NCBI GenBank assembly: GCA_937952975.1
Contig: CALFXX010000039.1
Coordinates: 1 to 39,605, forward strand
DNA length: 39,605 nt
Direction: 5' to 3'
Source of the DNA: an uncultured Alcaligenaceae bacterium
GTDB taxonomy: Bacteria; Pseudomonadota; Gammaproteobacteria; Burkholderiales; Burkholderiaceae_B
Positions 7,591-14,997 of the stretch are shown piece by piece. The notes below the pieces were generated by a model. It had not been told where the DNA came from. It made no database searches and saw only the letters and a program-made list of their open reading frames with translations. Every line of letters starts with the position of its first letter. The first letter of the stretch is position 1. The position numbers and the translations under genes are program-made.

Positions 7591-7890
7591 TTTTCGATGA
7601 GATTATTAGTAATTTGTATTAAAACCAGCCAATAGCTATCGTCCAAAGCCGTGCTTTTGAAAATAACAGTTTGTTTTTTAGTAGATGGCAGCGCTTTAGC
7701 CGCTGAATTGTATTTCAGTTGTCGGGCTACCGTCTATCCAATGATCTCGGGTGACCGGCTAACTTCATTGCGCCTTAAGATGATTGCATTACGAGGGTTG
7801 AGGGGTACGTAGAGCAATGATTTCTAACTGAAAGAAATGTATGTTCGAATTTTTCGTAGCGATTCAATCTGCGACATGAGCGCTCAGAAC
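7591..7890. other. AT-rich intergenic region between the channel-like gene and livF
   Basis: No gene is seen. It must hold the promoter of the channel-like gene and the end of the liv transcript. A five-base stem with seven-base loop (CAGCG at 7689-7693, CGCTG at 7701-7705) is followed on the minus strand by an A-rich rather than T-rich tract, so it is not a clear terminator. GAGCGCTC just after the livF stop is a short palindrome. Nothing else stands out. Confidence 0.45.
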
Positions 7891-8595
7891 TTACGACAAA
7901 TAACTATTTACCAACTCGCGGCTATTCAAGAGTTCTTTGGCCGGGCCTTGCATGGCGCAGGCGCCGTTACGAAGCACTAACGCCCGATCGGCGTATTCAA
8001 GCGCCAGCATGGCGACTTGTTCAACTAACAAGATTGCCAAGCCTTGGTCAGCCAGGCCCCTTAGGGTTGTCATAATCAACTGAACAATCTGTGGTGCTAA
8101 ACCTAGCGAAGGTTCGTCTAGCATCAACACCTTAGGTTGCATCATCAAGCCGCGTGCAATGGCCAGCATTTGTTGTTCACCACCTGATAGTGAACTGCCA
8201 GAAATTTTTTGACGTTTTTCAAGTACCGGAAATCGCTGCCATTGTTCTTGCATCCGTTGGGCGATGACGCTTTGGCTCAAGCCAATGTTGGTCGCGCCGA
8301 TCGTGAGGTTGTCGCGTACCGACAGGCCTGGAATGATCTGACGGCCCTGAGGTACGTGAATCAAGCCAGCGCGGGCGAGTTGATGGGCTTGAACTTTATC
8401 GGTGCTTTGGCCGTTGAAAGTGATCGCGCCCGATTCAAGCGGTAAGAGGCCAGATAGCGCGCGTAGCAACGATGTTTTGCCAGCACCGTTGGCACCAATC
8501 ACGGCAAGCATTTCGCCTGGTGCTAAATCAAGGCTGATATCTCTTAAGACTTGATTGGCGCCAATGTTTGCGCAGAGGTTTTTGGCGTGAATCAT
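7891..8595 (-). CDS. livF: Branched-chain-amino-acid-type ABC transporter ATPase, LivF-like
   Basis: A 234-residue ATPase with Walker A GANGAGKT, signature LSGGEQQML, Walker B VLMLDEPSLGLAP and the switch region ILLVEQ. The LivF-specific stretch GLIHVPQGRQIIPGLSVRDNL is clear. It is the last gene of an eight-gene minus-strand cluster and overlaps the livM-livG fusion by four bases, so the two are probably translationally coupled. With the fused LivG half it forms the ATPase pair of a HAAT-family importer. Because the cluster also encodes CoA-ester enzymes, the substrate is more likely an aromatic or alicyclic acid than an amino acid; this is inference. Confidence 0.92.
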   Translation of the reverse strand: MIHAKNLCANIGANQVLRDISLDLAPGEMLAVIGANGAGKTSLLRALSGLLPLESGAITFNGQSTDKVQAHQLARAGLIHVPQGRQIIPGLSVRDNLTIGATNIGLSQSVIAQRMQEQWQRFPVLEKRQKISGSSLSGGEQQMLAIARGLMMQPKVLMLDEPSLGLAPQIVQLIMTTLRGLADQGLAILLVEQVAMLALEYADRALVLRNGACAMQGPAKELLNSRELVNSYLS

Positions 8596-10475
8596 TTCTT
8601 CGCCCCAGTCCCAAGATAGGCTTCTATCACTTCTGGATTATTTTGGATCTCTGACGGCGTACCGCAAGCAATCAGTTTGCCAAAGTTCAGCACGCTAATC
8701 GTGTCGCATACTGACATTACGAATTCCATATTGTGCTCGACTAACAAGATGGTGATGCCGTGCTCGCGTAGTTTACGGATGACTTGCGCGATCGCTTTTG
8801 CTTCTTGGGTGTTCATGCCCGCAATCGGCTCATCGAGTAACAGCATTTTTGGTCGCTGCGCAATGGCGCGGGCGAGCTCAATGAGTTTACGGTGCCCATA
8901 AGGCAGTTGTGTCGGTAGCCGATCGGCAAACTGCGCCAGCCCAAAAAACTCTAGGATGGCAAAAGCCTCTTTGCGTTCGTCACCTTCGAGTTCACCGCCT
9001 GATATCCATGTGACAAAATCTTTGCCGTAAGAATGTTTGTGCGCGATCCCTAACAGCACATTGTCGAGTACCGAAACGCCTTCAATGAGTTGAAGGTTTT
9101 GAAAAGTACGTGCTAAACCTAAGTTGGCGCGCTTGGCAATATCCAGCGAAGACAGATCAAGATCGCCCAAGTGAATCGAGCCTTCATCCGCGCGATAGAT
9201 GCCAGCAATCATGTTGATGATGGTTGATTTGCCTGCGCCGTTGGGGCCGATCAAGCCGTGAATTGTGTTTGGCTTGACCTCGACTGAGACTTGATCAACG
9301 GCCTTTAAGCCGCTGTAGCTTTTGCTGATGCCTTGTACGCTTAACGAGGTATTGCCGCTTTGCTGAACAGGAAGTACGCCGGTTTTTGAGGTGGCTGCGG
9401 TCAAACCCGGCGCTGTCGTGCCCTCAGGTGTGCAGATGGCGGCAGCACCTGCGCCATCTGCAGCACTACCTGCAGCACCACCCGTGGCATCCCCCAAAGA
9501 GGTACCGCCTTTAAAGCGCTGCACCACGCTGCCAATTACACCCGCCGCACCTTTCGGAAATGCCAGCAGCACAATCAATAAAATCGAGCCATAGATCAGC
9601 AAGCCATATTTATCAATACCCGCGATGACCTCAACTATCGCCATTAAGATCAGGGTACCTAGCAAAGGCCCCGTCTTGGTACCCAGGCCGCCTACAACCG
9701 TGGCAATCAAAAAGGCGATACTAAGGCGTACTGAAAACGCGTCACTGCCTACATACCCCGACTGGTGAGCAAAAAACGCGCCACCTAAGCCAGCCAACGC
9801 TGCAGCAAACGCAAAGATCGCAGCTTTCCAGAGACTGACTTCAACGCCCACTGAAGCGGCAAAGACTTCTGATTCGCGAATCGCACGTAGGTTGCGCCCA
9901 AGCCGGCTTTGATTGATAAAGTCGGCCAACAACTGCACGATAATCAGGCTGCCGCCCGACACGTAAAAGAACACGGTGGCAGACATTTTAGGAAAGCCCA
10001 GATCAAGGCTTGGTACGCCCGATAGGCCCATCGCGCCACCGGTCAGGCTGATCCAGCGTTGCCCAACGATATCCAAAATATAGCCAACGGCGAGCGTAGT
10101 CATGGCTAAATACAAACCACGCGTGCGCAAGGCAAACACGCCAACCAAGCCGCCACCGATGGCGGCAATCAAGACGCCAAACGTGATCGACAGCGGAACA
10201 GGCCAACCCAACTTAAGCGAGGTCAGCGCAGAGCCATACGCGCCCAGTGCATAGAAGCCCGCCTGCCCAATCGACATCTGGCCAGATAAACCCAGCAACA
10301 GATTCAAACCCGTGACGGCAATCGCGGTATAAAAAAACGTTTGTGCCAAAAAGATATAGAACCCGTTGATGGGCAGCCAGGGCAATAACAAATAGATCGC
10401 GATCGCAAACGCATAGGGCAAACGGTTGGAAGGCCGCGTTTGCATCGGGCGCGCGTGAAGCGTGTTATCTGACAT
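8592..10475 (-). CDS. Fused LivM permease - LivG ATPase of a branched-chain-type ABC importer
   Basis: A 627-residue fusion. Residues ~20-320 are a LivM permease with about ten membrane segments and the motifs LLLGLSGQMSIGQAGFYALGAYG and AFFAHQSGYVG. A linker rich in Ala, Gly and Thr follows at roughly 325-375. The rest is a LivG ATPase with Walker A GPNGAGKST, LARTFQNLQLI, Walker B LLLDEPIAGMN and ILLVEHNMEFVM. The start is placed at the ATG at 10475 (MSDNTLHARP), because AGGAG stands just before it; the frame is open further upstream into livH. It overlaps livH by 11 bases and livF by four. The continuous frame has no sign of a frameshift, so the fusion seems real; it fixes one ATPase to one permease. 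Confidence 0.92.
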   Translation of the reverse strand: MSDNTLHARPMQTRPSNRLPYAFAIAIYLLLPWLPINGFYIFLAQTFFYTAIAVTGLNLLLGLSGQMSIGQAGFYALGAYGSALTSLKLGWPVPLSITFGVLIAAIGGGLVGVFALRTRGLYLAMTTLAVGYILDIVGQRWISLTGGAMGLSGVPSLDLGFPKMSATVFFYVSGGSLIIVQLLADFINQSRLGRNLRAIRESEVFAASVGVEVSLWKAAIFAFAAALAGLGGAFFAHQSGYVGSDAFSVRLSIAFLIATVVGGLGTKTGPLLGTLILMAIVEVIAGIDKYGLLIYGSILLIVLLAFPKGAAGVIGSVVQRFKGGTSLGDATGGAAGSAADGAGAAAICTPEGTTAPGLTAATSKTGVLPVQQSGNTSLSVQGISKSYSGLKAVDQVSVEVKPNTIHGLIGPNGAGKSTIINMIAGIYRADEGSIHLGDLDLSSLDIAKRANLGLARTFQNLQLIEGVSVLDNVLLGIAHKHSYGKDFVTWISGGELEGDERKEAFAILEFFGLAQFADRLPTQLPYGHRKLIELARAIAQRPKMLLLDEPIAGMNTQEAKAIAQVIRKLREHGITILLVEHNMEFVMSVCDTISVLNFGKLIACGTPSEIQNNPEVIEAYLGTGAKK

Positions 10476-11364
10476 CTGCGCTCCTTTCTGAAAACAGACC
10501 AGAAGGTTTGATCGCAATGATGATTAAGGCTGCAAGAAGAGGATAGAGGTCACCAAAGCCAGAATCGACGTAATTTGAAATCGATTCGAACACGCCGAAT
10601 AAAATCCCGCCAATCAGGATACCAACCGGATTTGCAAAGCCGCCAATGGCTGCGACGATTAAGGCTTTGATCGTCAAGACCAACCCCATTTGTGGGTTGA
10701 TGGTGACGATCGGGCCGATCAGTACACCGGCGACCGCAGCCAAGATTGAAGCAATCACAAACACACCAACCTTGACGCGGTTAGTGTGAATGCCTAGCAG
10801 CATGGCAGCCTCTGGATTAAAAGCAACGGCTTGAATCGCTTTGCCCCAGCGCGAATGAAACATAAAACCATAAAACAGGCCGACGATTAACACCGCCGCG
10901 ACGATGACTAAAATTTCTTCTAAAAATAAACCTGCACCCAACACCTGCACAACCTCGTCACGCTTTGAGCTAAATAGCGGCGCCGAATACTGCGAGGTTT
11001 TACCAAAGCCAAGCTCGATGACGTTTTGTAAGATCAAGGCCACGCCCGCGGTGGTCAGCATCCATGAATAGGCGCCAATCAAGGTATCCTTTTTGCGATC
11101 GAGCGGCCGAATCGCAACACGATCCAACAACCAGCCCATCACAGCGAGAATCACAAGCACAGCCAGCACGGCTAAGCCTAAGGGGATGTCGAGTTTACGA
11201 AACAGCAAGAGCAAAAATGCCCCGACCATCAAAAAATCGCCTTGCCCAAAGTTCACGCGGTGGGTCGTGAGGTGGGTGATGTAGAGACCTAGCGCGACGA
11301 GGACGTAAATTGCCCCCATCGCCAGGCCGCCCGACAGCACCTGGATCAGGTTGCCGAGCTCCAT
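10465..11364 (-). CDS. livH: Branched-chain-type ABC transporter permease, LivH-like
   Basis: A 299-residue membrane protein with about eight segments. The N-terminus LSGGLAMGAIYVLVALGLYI, then VNFGQGDFLMVGAFL, and AAIGGFANPVGILIGGILFG near the end are the LivH signatures. It is the partner of the LivM half of the following gene and forms the translocation pore in the inner membrane. One base separates its start from the stop of the binding-protein gene, and its 3' end overlaps livM-livG by 11 bases, so it lies firmly inside the transcript. Confidence 0.93.
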   Translation of the reverse strand: MELGNLIQVLSGGLAMGAIYVLVALGLYITHLTTHRVNFGQGDFLMVGAFLLLLFRKLDIPLGLAVLAVLVILAVMGWLLDRVAIRPLDRKKDTLIGAYSWMLTTAGVALILQNVIELGFGKTSQYSAPLFSSKRDEVVQVLGAGLFLEEILVIVAAVLIVGLFYGFMFHSRWGKAIQAVAFNPEAAMLLGIHTNRVKVGVFVIASILAAVAGVLIGPIVTINPQMGLVLTIKALIVAAIGGFANPVGILIGGILFGVFESISNYVDSGFGDLYPLLAALIIIAIKPSGLFSERSADVR

Positions 11365-11365
11365 C

Positions 11366-12508
11366 TTAGTATTGCAGACGTGTAACGGTGCCGTTCTTCC
11401 AGACGCCTAAGAAGACGTTCTCATAGTCGAGGCATTCGTGATCTGAGCTGCTAAACGGCTTTGCGGGTGTTGCTGAAACCGCTTCGATGCCCGAGATGTT
11501 TTCAATGGCGTTACGAATGGCTTCAGGGTCTGCTTTGCCGACTTGGCCAACAGCCTTAAAGACGATTTGAGCGGCGTCGTACCCTAACGACGTCACGACA
11601 GGCCAACGGTATTCTTTGCCGTATTCCTTTTGCATGCGCTCATCAAAGGTTTTGGCCCGCGGGGTATTGACGTCGAGCGCTTGTCCCATCACGGTGCCTT
11701 CAATGGCCTCTTTACCAACGATCTCAAGCACCTTTAAAGACGATAACCCCCAGTTACCGGCAACCACAGGCTTGTAGTTGATGCGCGGCATTGGACGGAA
11801 CGGCAACTCGAACGATTCGTGAAAGTTCAAGACCAGCTCTGCTTTAGCGTCACGCAGCTTCACCATTTGTGGGGTCAGGTCGTTGACGCCCGGTGCCGCA
11901 GCTTCAATCGCGACCAACTCGATGCCACGTTTTTTGAGACCTTCTTGAATCTCTTTGGCTGCGAAGTTGCCGTAACCCGTGGTTGAGTGCACCAGGCCAA
12001 TACGCTTAAAGGTTTTGGCGCCCCAGTCGAGCATTTGATCGATCTGAAACTTTTCGACCATCGAGCATCTGAAAATGTAGCTGGGCTTTTCGTTAATGAA
12101 TTGGGTGGTGATGTTGGTTGCAATGCCAGGGCCGCCCATCAAGGGGATGCCAGCCTTTTGCAAAATGGGCGCCATGGCAAGCACGTTGCCGCTGCTTACC
12201 GTGCCAATGACGACCGAAGCTTTGTCGTTTTGAATTAAACGTTGCGCAAGCGAGACTGCGCGCTGTGGGTTGGCTTCATCGTCATAGATAACGAGCTCGA
12301 TTTTTGTTTTACCACCGGCAGCTTGATAATCTTTGAGGGCAAGCTTAATCCCTTGGATATATGACTCACCAAAATCAACCACCGCAGGTGGGCCACTAAG
12401 GCCTTGAATGATGCCCACTTTAACTTGTGCCAGCGAGGTGGCTGCAAAGGTGATAAAGGCTGAGGCGAATGCTGCTTGCCAGATGCGGCGTTTGAAGGCT
12501 GTCTTCAT
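11366..12508 (-). CDS. Periplasmic substrate-binding protein of the Leu/Ile/Val-BP family
   Basis: A 380-residue protein with an N-terminal signal peptide (basic MKTAFKRR, hydrophobic core, likely cut after ATSLA near residue 27). The type-I fold is recognisable from KVGIIQGLSGP at the start, DDEANPQRAVSLAQRLI, VVIGTVSSGNVLAMAP, and FKRIGLVHSTTGYGNFAAKEIQEGL. It would capture the ligand and hand it to LivH/LivM. It is separated from the upstream crotonase gene by 168 bases, the largest gap in the cluster, so a promoter of its own is likely; this gap holds an imperfect direct repeat. In many Burkholderiales such proteins bind aromatic acids, dicarboxylates or amides rather than leucine; the ligand here is not readable. 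Confidence 0.92.
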   Translation of the reverse strand: MKTAFKRRIWQAAFASAFITFAATSLAQVKVGIIQGLSGPPAVVDFGESYIQGIKLALKDYQAAGGKTKIELVIYDDEANPQRAVSLAQRLIQNDKASVVIGTVSSGNVLAMAPILQKAGIPLMGGPGIATNITTQFINEKPSYIFRCSMVEKFQIDQMLDWGAKTFKRIGLVHSTTGYGNFAAKEIQEGLKKRGIELVAIEAAAPGVNDLTPQMVKLRDAKAELVLNFHESFELPFRPMPRINYKPVVAGNWGLSSLKVLEIVGKEAIEGTVMGQALDVNTPRAKTFDERMQKEYGKEYRWPVVTSLGYDAAQIVFKAVGQVGKADPEAIRNAIENISGIEAVSATPAKPFSSSDHECLDYENVFLGVWKNGTVTRLQY

Positions 12509-12533
12509 TTTTTGTCTCCGGATTGATGTCTGA

Positions 12534-12640
12534 TTTTCATCAGGCCCGCTGCGATTCTCGTCTATTAGGCTAGATGCTCATAAAAATCTTTGTTTTCATC
12601 AGACCTACTGTGTTTTTCGTTTATCTAGCCTGATACTTGA
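12534..12640. repeat. Imperfect direct repeat, two copies 59 bases apart, upstream of the binding-protein gene
   Basis: Two copies start with the identical TTTTCATCAG at 12534 and 12593. They continue with about three quarters identity for some 45 bases (shared elements include CTG, TCGT, TAT, TAG and GAT). The copies fill most of the gap between crotonase and binding-protein genes. A duplication of a promoter or operator element is the simplest reading; two evenly spaced sites for a regulator of the transport genes would also fit. Confidence 0.5.
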
Positions 12641-12676
12641 ACAAACTCTACTATGATTTTTTTCAAATAAACACCC

Positions 12677-13471
12677 CTAATTACCCTTAAAGTTTGCCTC
12701 GCGTCGCTCTTTAAATGAAGTGACACCTTCTTCAAGATCAGCAGTAAAGGCCACATCTCTAAACGAACGCGACTCCCATTTAAGGGCCTCGTCCATATGC
12801 ATGCCCATCGAACGACGCACGACTTCTTTGGCAAAACGATGCGACAAGGGCGCTCGCGTCGCAAGCATGGTGGCGTAATCCAGGGTCTTTTGCAGTAACT
12901 CTGCCTGCGGGTAAATGCGGTTCACCAAGCCGATGCGATACGCATGTTCAGCATCGATACGCTCGCCCGATAAGATGATCTCCATGGCGTGCCCCATACC
13001 CACAATTTGTGGCAAACGAATCAAGCCACCATCGCAGGCATGAAACCCCCATTTTGCGTCTTGCAACGCAAACTCTGCGTTGGGTGAGCAAAAGCGTAGA
13101 TCGCAGGCCAGCGACAATTCAAACCCACCCGAAATCGCAAAACCGTTTACGGCGGCAACGATGGGTTTGTCAATATCAAGGTTGCGTGTGATGCCGCCAA
13201 AACCTGGACCATTGGTGTATTTTTTACGAAACTCTTGCGCCGGTGCACGGGCAAAATCGATGGTGTAATTCTTTAAGTCAGCCCCGGCACAAAACGCTTT
13301 GTCGCCCGCGCCTGTGATCACTGCGGCGCGTGCCGAGTCATCATTGTCAAACTCGTGCCATACGGCCACAAGCTCGTCGTTGGCCGCAAAATTTAACGAA
13401 TTCATTTTGTCGGCGCGATTAATGGTGATTAGTCGCACTGAGCCATGTTTTTCATACGAAATGTCAGACAT
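12677..13471 (-). CDS. Enoyl-CoA hydratase/isomerase (crotonase) family protein
   Basis: A 264-residue crotonase. The oxyanion-hole regions are AFCAGADLK (60-67) and NGFAISGGFELSLACD (109-124). Glu118 occupies the first catalytic position of enoyl-CoA hydratases. At the second (the PE of QPEILLG in rat ECH) this protein has Asp138 in LQDAKWGF. The usual GAGGT is replaced by ACDGGL. It may therefore be an unusual hydratase, a dehydratase, an isomerase or a ring-opening hydrolase. It overlaps the DUF35 gene by eight bases, so it belongs to the same transcript as the ligase and thiolase. In a beta-oxidation-like route it would add water to an unsaturated CoA ester before thiolytic cleavage. Confidence 0.88.
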   Translation of the reverse strand: MSDISYEKHGSVRLITINRADKMNSLNFAANDELVAVWHEFDNDDSARAAVITGAGDKAFCAGADLKNYTIDFARAPAQEFRKKYTNGPGFGGITRNLDIDKPIVAAVNGFAISGGFELSLACDLRFCSPNAEFALQDAKWGFHACDGGLIRLPQIVGMGHAMEIILSGERIDAEHAYRIGLVNRIYPQAELLQKTLDYATMLATRAPLSHRFAKEVVRRSMGMHMDEALKWESRSFRDVAFTADLEEGVTSFKERREANFKGN

Positions 13472-13832
13472 TCTTTTGCACTCTAAAGGTAGGGGTGACT
13501 GGGCCTGTTGGGTCTGCGACGGTGGTGGCTACAGCAACAACACGGTCGCCAAGTTGATCGCCGTCTTCTGGCAAGAAGCGGCCGGTGACCCGAAAGCCGT
13601 TATCTAAATCAAAGACACCGACGTGATACATACCATCGGCCTTAAAACGTAGGGGCGGCTTGCGCACTGTGGTCCAACTCACCAACTTACCGACGCCGGC
13701 GATTTGTACTGGATTCATATCACTGGCCAAGCATTTCGCGCAGGTGTTAATGCAGGCCGCATCCAAGGTACCGCACTTGGCGCATTGATGAAAGGTCAGC
13801 ATCTCTGGCTTGAAAAGGGTTGAGTTCGACAT
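13464..13832 (-). CDS. DUF35 zinc-ribbon/OB-fold protein, thiolase partner
   Basis: A 122-residue protein with an N-terminal rubredoxin-like zinc ribbon (Cys17, Cys20, Cys31, Cys34 in CAKC...CAKC) and an OB-fold domain (GKLVSWTTVRKPPL, then MYHVGVFDLDNGFRVTGRF). DUF35 proteins sit beside thiolases or SCP-x-like enzymes; known examples form a complex with the thiolase and help bind or pass acyl-CoA. I place the start at the ATG at 13832, two bases after the thiolase stop; a TTG six bases upstream would give a four-base overlap instead. The intact cysteines suggest a functional protein. The tight spacing with the thiolase gene supports a physical complex. Confidence 0.88.
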   Translation of the reverse strand: MSNSTLFKPEMLTFHQCAKCGTLDAACINTCAKCLASDMNPVQIAGVGKLVSWTTVRKPPLRFKADGMYHVGVFDLDNGFRVTGRFLPEDGDQLGDRVVAVATTVADPTGPVTPTFRVQKNV

Positions 13833-13834
13833 GA

Positions 13835-14995
13835 TCAATCGCGCCCCAAAATATTCACAGTGCAGGCAACGCCAGTACCGCCTAGGTTATGCGTCATGCC
13901 GATACGGGCATTCGCGACTTGGTTGGTATGCTCGCCACGCAGCTGTTTGACGACCTCGTAGATTTGCCCAATGCCGGTTGCGCCCACGGGGTGCCCTTTG
14001 GCCAGCAAACCACCGCTGGGGTTAATGGCCACATCACCCTGCATACCGGTGCGGCCTTCGGCGGCCCATTTGCCCCCCCGGCCACGAGGCACCAAGCCTA
14101 AGTCTTCGCTATCGATAATCTCGGCGATTGAAAAACAGTCATGCAATTCGCATACGTCGATGTCTGTAGCTTTAAGCCCCGATTGCTCGTAGGCCTTTTG
14201 TGCCGCAGTGACGGTGGCTTCAAATGAGCACAGGTCGGGGTGATTGGCGATACGTGGTGAGCCGCTGGTTTGGGCCGAAGCCAGCACGCGAATTTTGTGT
14301 TGTCGCGCCTGGCTTGATAGCAAAGGCGCGGCGCACAGCACAATTGCTGCGGCACCGTCGCTAGCAGGGCAGCAGTCAAACATTTGCAAGGGGTCGGCGA
14401 TCATGGCCGAGGCACAAATTTGTTCAAGGGTGAGCGACGCACCCATTTGCGCGAGTGGATTCTTCAAACCATTGGCTTTGTTTTTGATGACGACAGAGGC
14501 AATATCCTCACGTGTCGTACCGTATTGCTTGGCGTGCATGCGCCACGCCATGCCAAACAGGCCTGGAAACGTCAGGCCGCTTGGGCCATCGTTTTCGTTA
14601 TCCATGGCGCAGTTCAAGGCCGACGTCACTTCAGCCGTTGAAGCGTGGGTCATTTTTTCAACACCCACTACCATGACGGCATCGCACATGCCGCTGGCGA
14701 TTGCGATCCAAGCGTGCCTAAACGCAATGCCACCCGACGCGCACGCGCCTTCGACCTTGGTGCACGGGATGTTACCCAACCCTAAGCGCTCGCCCACGAT
14801 ACCGGCCAAGACTTCTTTGCCATTCAGTGGGCCGCTGATAAAGTTACCTAAGTACAAGGCGCCGATTCGCTCGCGATCGATGCCTGATTCAACGATGGCA
14901 CGTGCCGCGGCCTCAACGGCCAAGGATTCAATCGGTGTGGCAATATGCTTGCCAAAGCTTGTCGAGCCGATACCCGCTACAAAGACGTCACGCAT
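13835..14995 (-). CDS. Thiolase of the SCP-x / acetyl-CoA acetyltransferase type
   Basis: A 386-residue thiolase-fold enzyme. The nucleophile is Cys85 in VEGACASGG. The SCP2-type HDCF motif (CELHDCFSIAE) replaces the NEAF of classical thiolases, GHPVGATG holds the catalytic His, and GGTGVACTV near the end holds the second Cys. All catalytic residues are therefore present. It would cleave a 3-oxoacyl-CoA with CoA, or condense in reverse. This subgroup normally works with a DUF35 protein, which is encoded next. Two bases separate it from the CoA-ligase gene. In steroid and other side-chain pathways relatives act as retro-aldolases, but those lose the catalytic cysteine that is kept here, so thiolysis is favoured. 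Confidence 0.9.
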   Translation of the reverse strand: MRDVFVAGIGSTSFGKHIATPIESLAVEAAARAIVESGIDRERIGALYLGNFISGPLNGKEVLAGIVGERLGLGNIPCTKVEGACASGGIAFRHAWIAIASGMCDAVMVVGVEKMTHASTAEVTSALNCAMDNENDGPSGLTFPGLFGMAWRMHAKQYGTTREDIASVVIKNKANGLKNPLAQMGASLTLEQICASAMIADPLQMFDCCPASDGAAAIVLCAAPLLSSQARQHKIRVLASAQTSGSPRIANHPDLCSFEATVTAAQKAYEQSGLKATDIDVCELHDCFSIAEIIDSEDLGLVPRGRGGKWAAEGRTGMQGDVAINPSGGLLAKGHPVGATGIGQIYEVVKQLRGEHTNQVANARIGMTHNLGGTGVACTVNILGRD

Positions 14996-14997
14996 GA

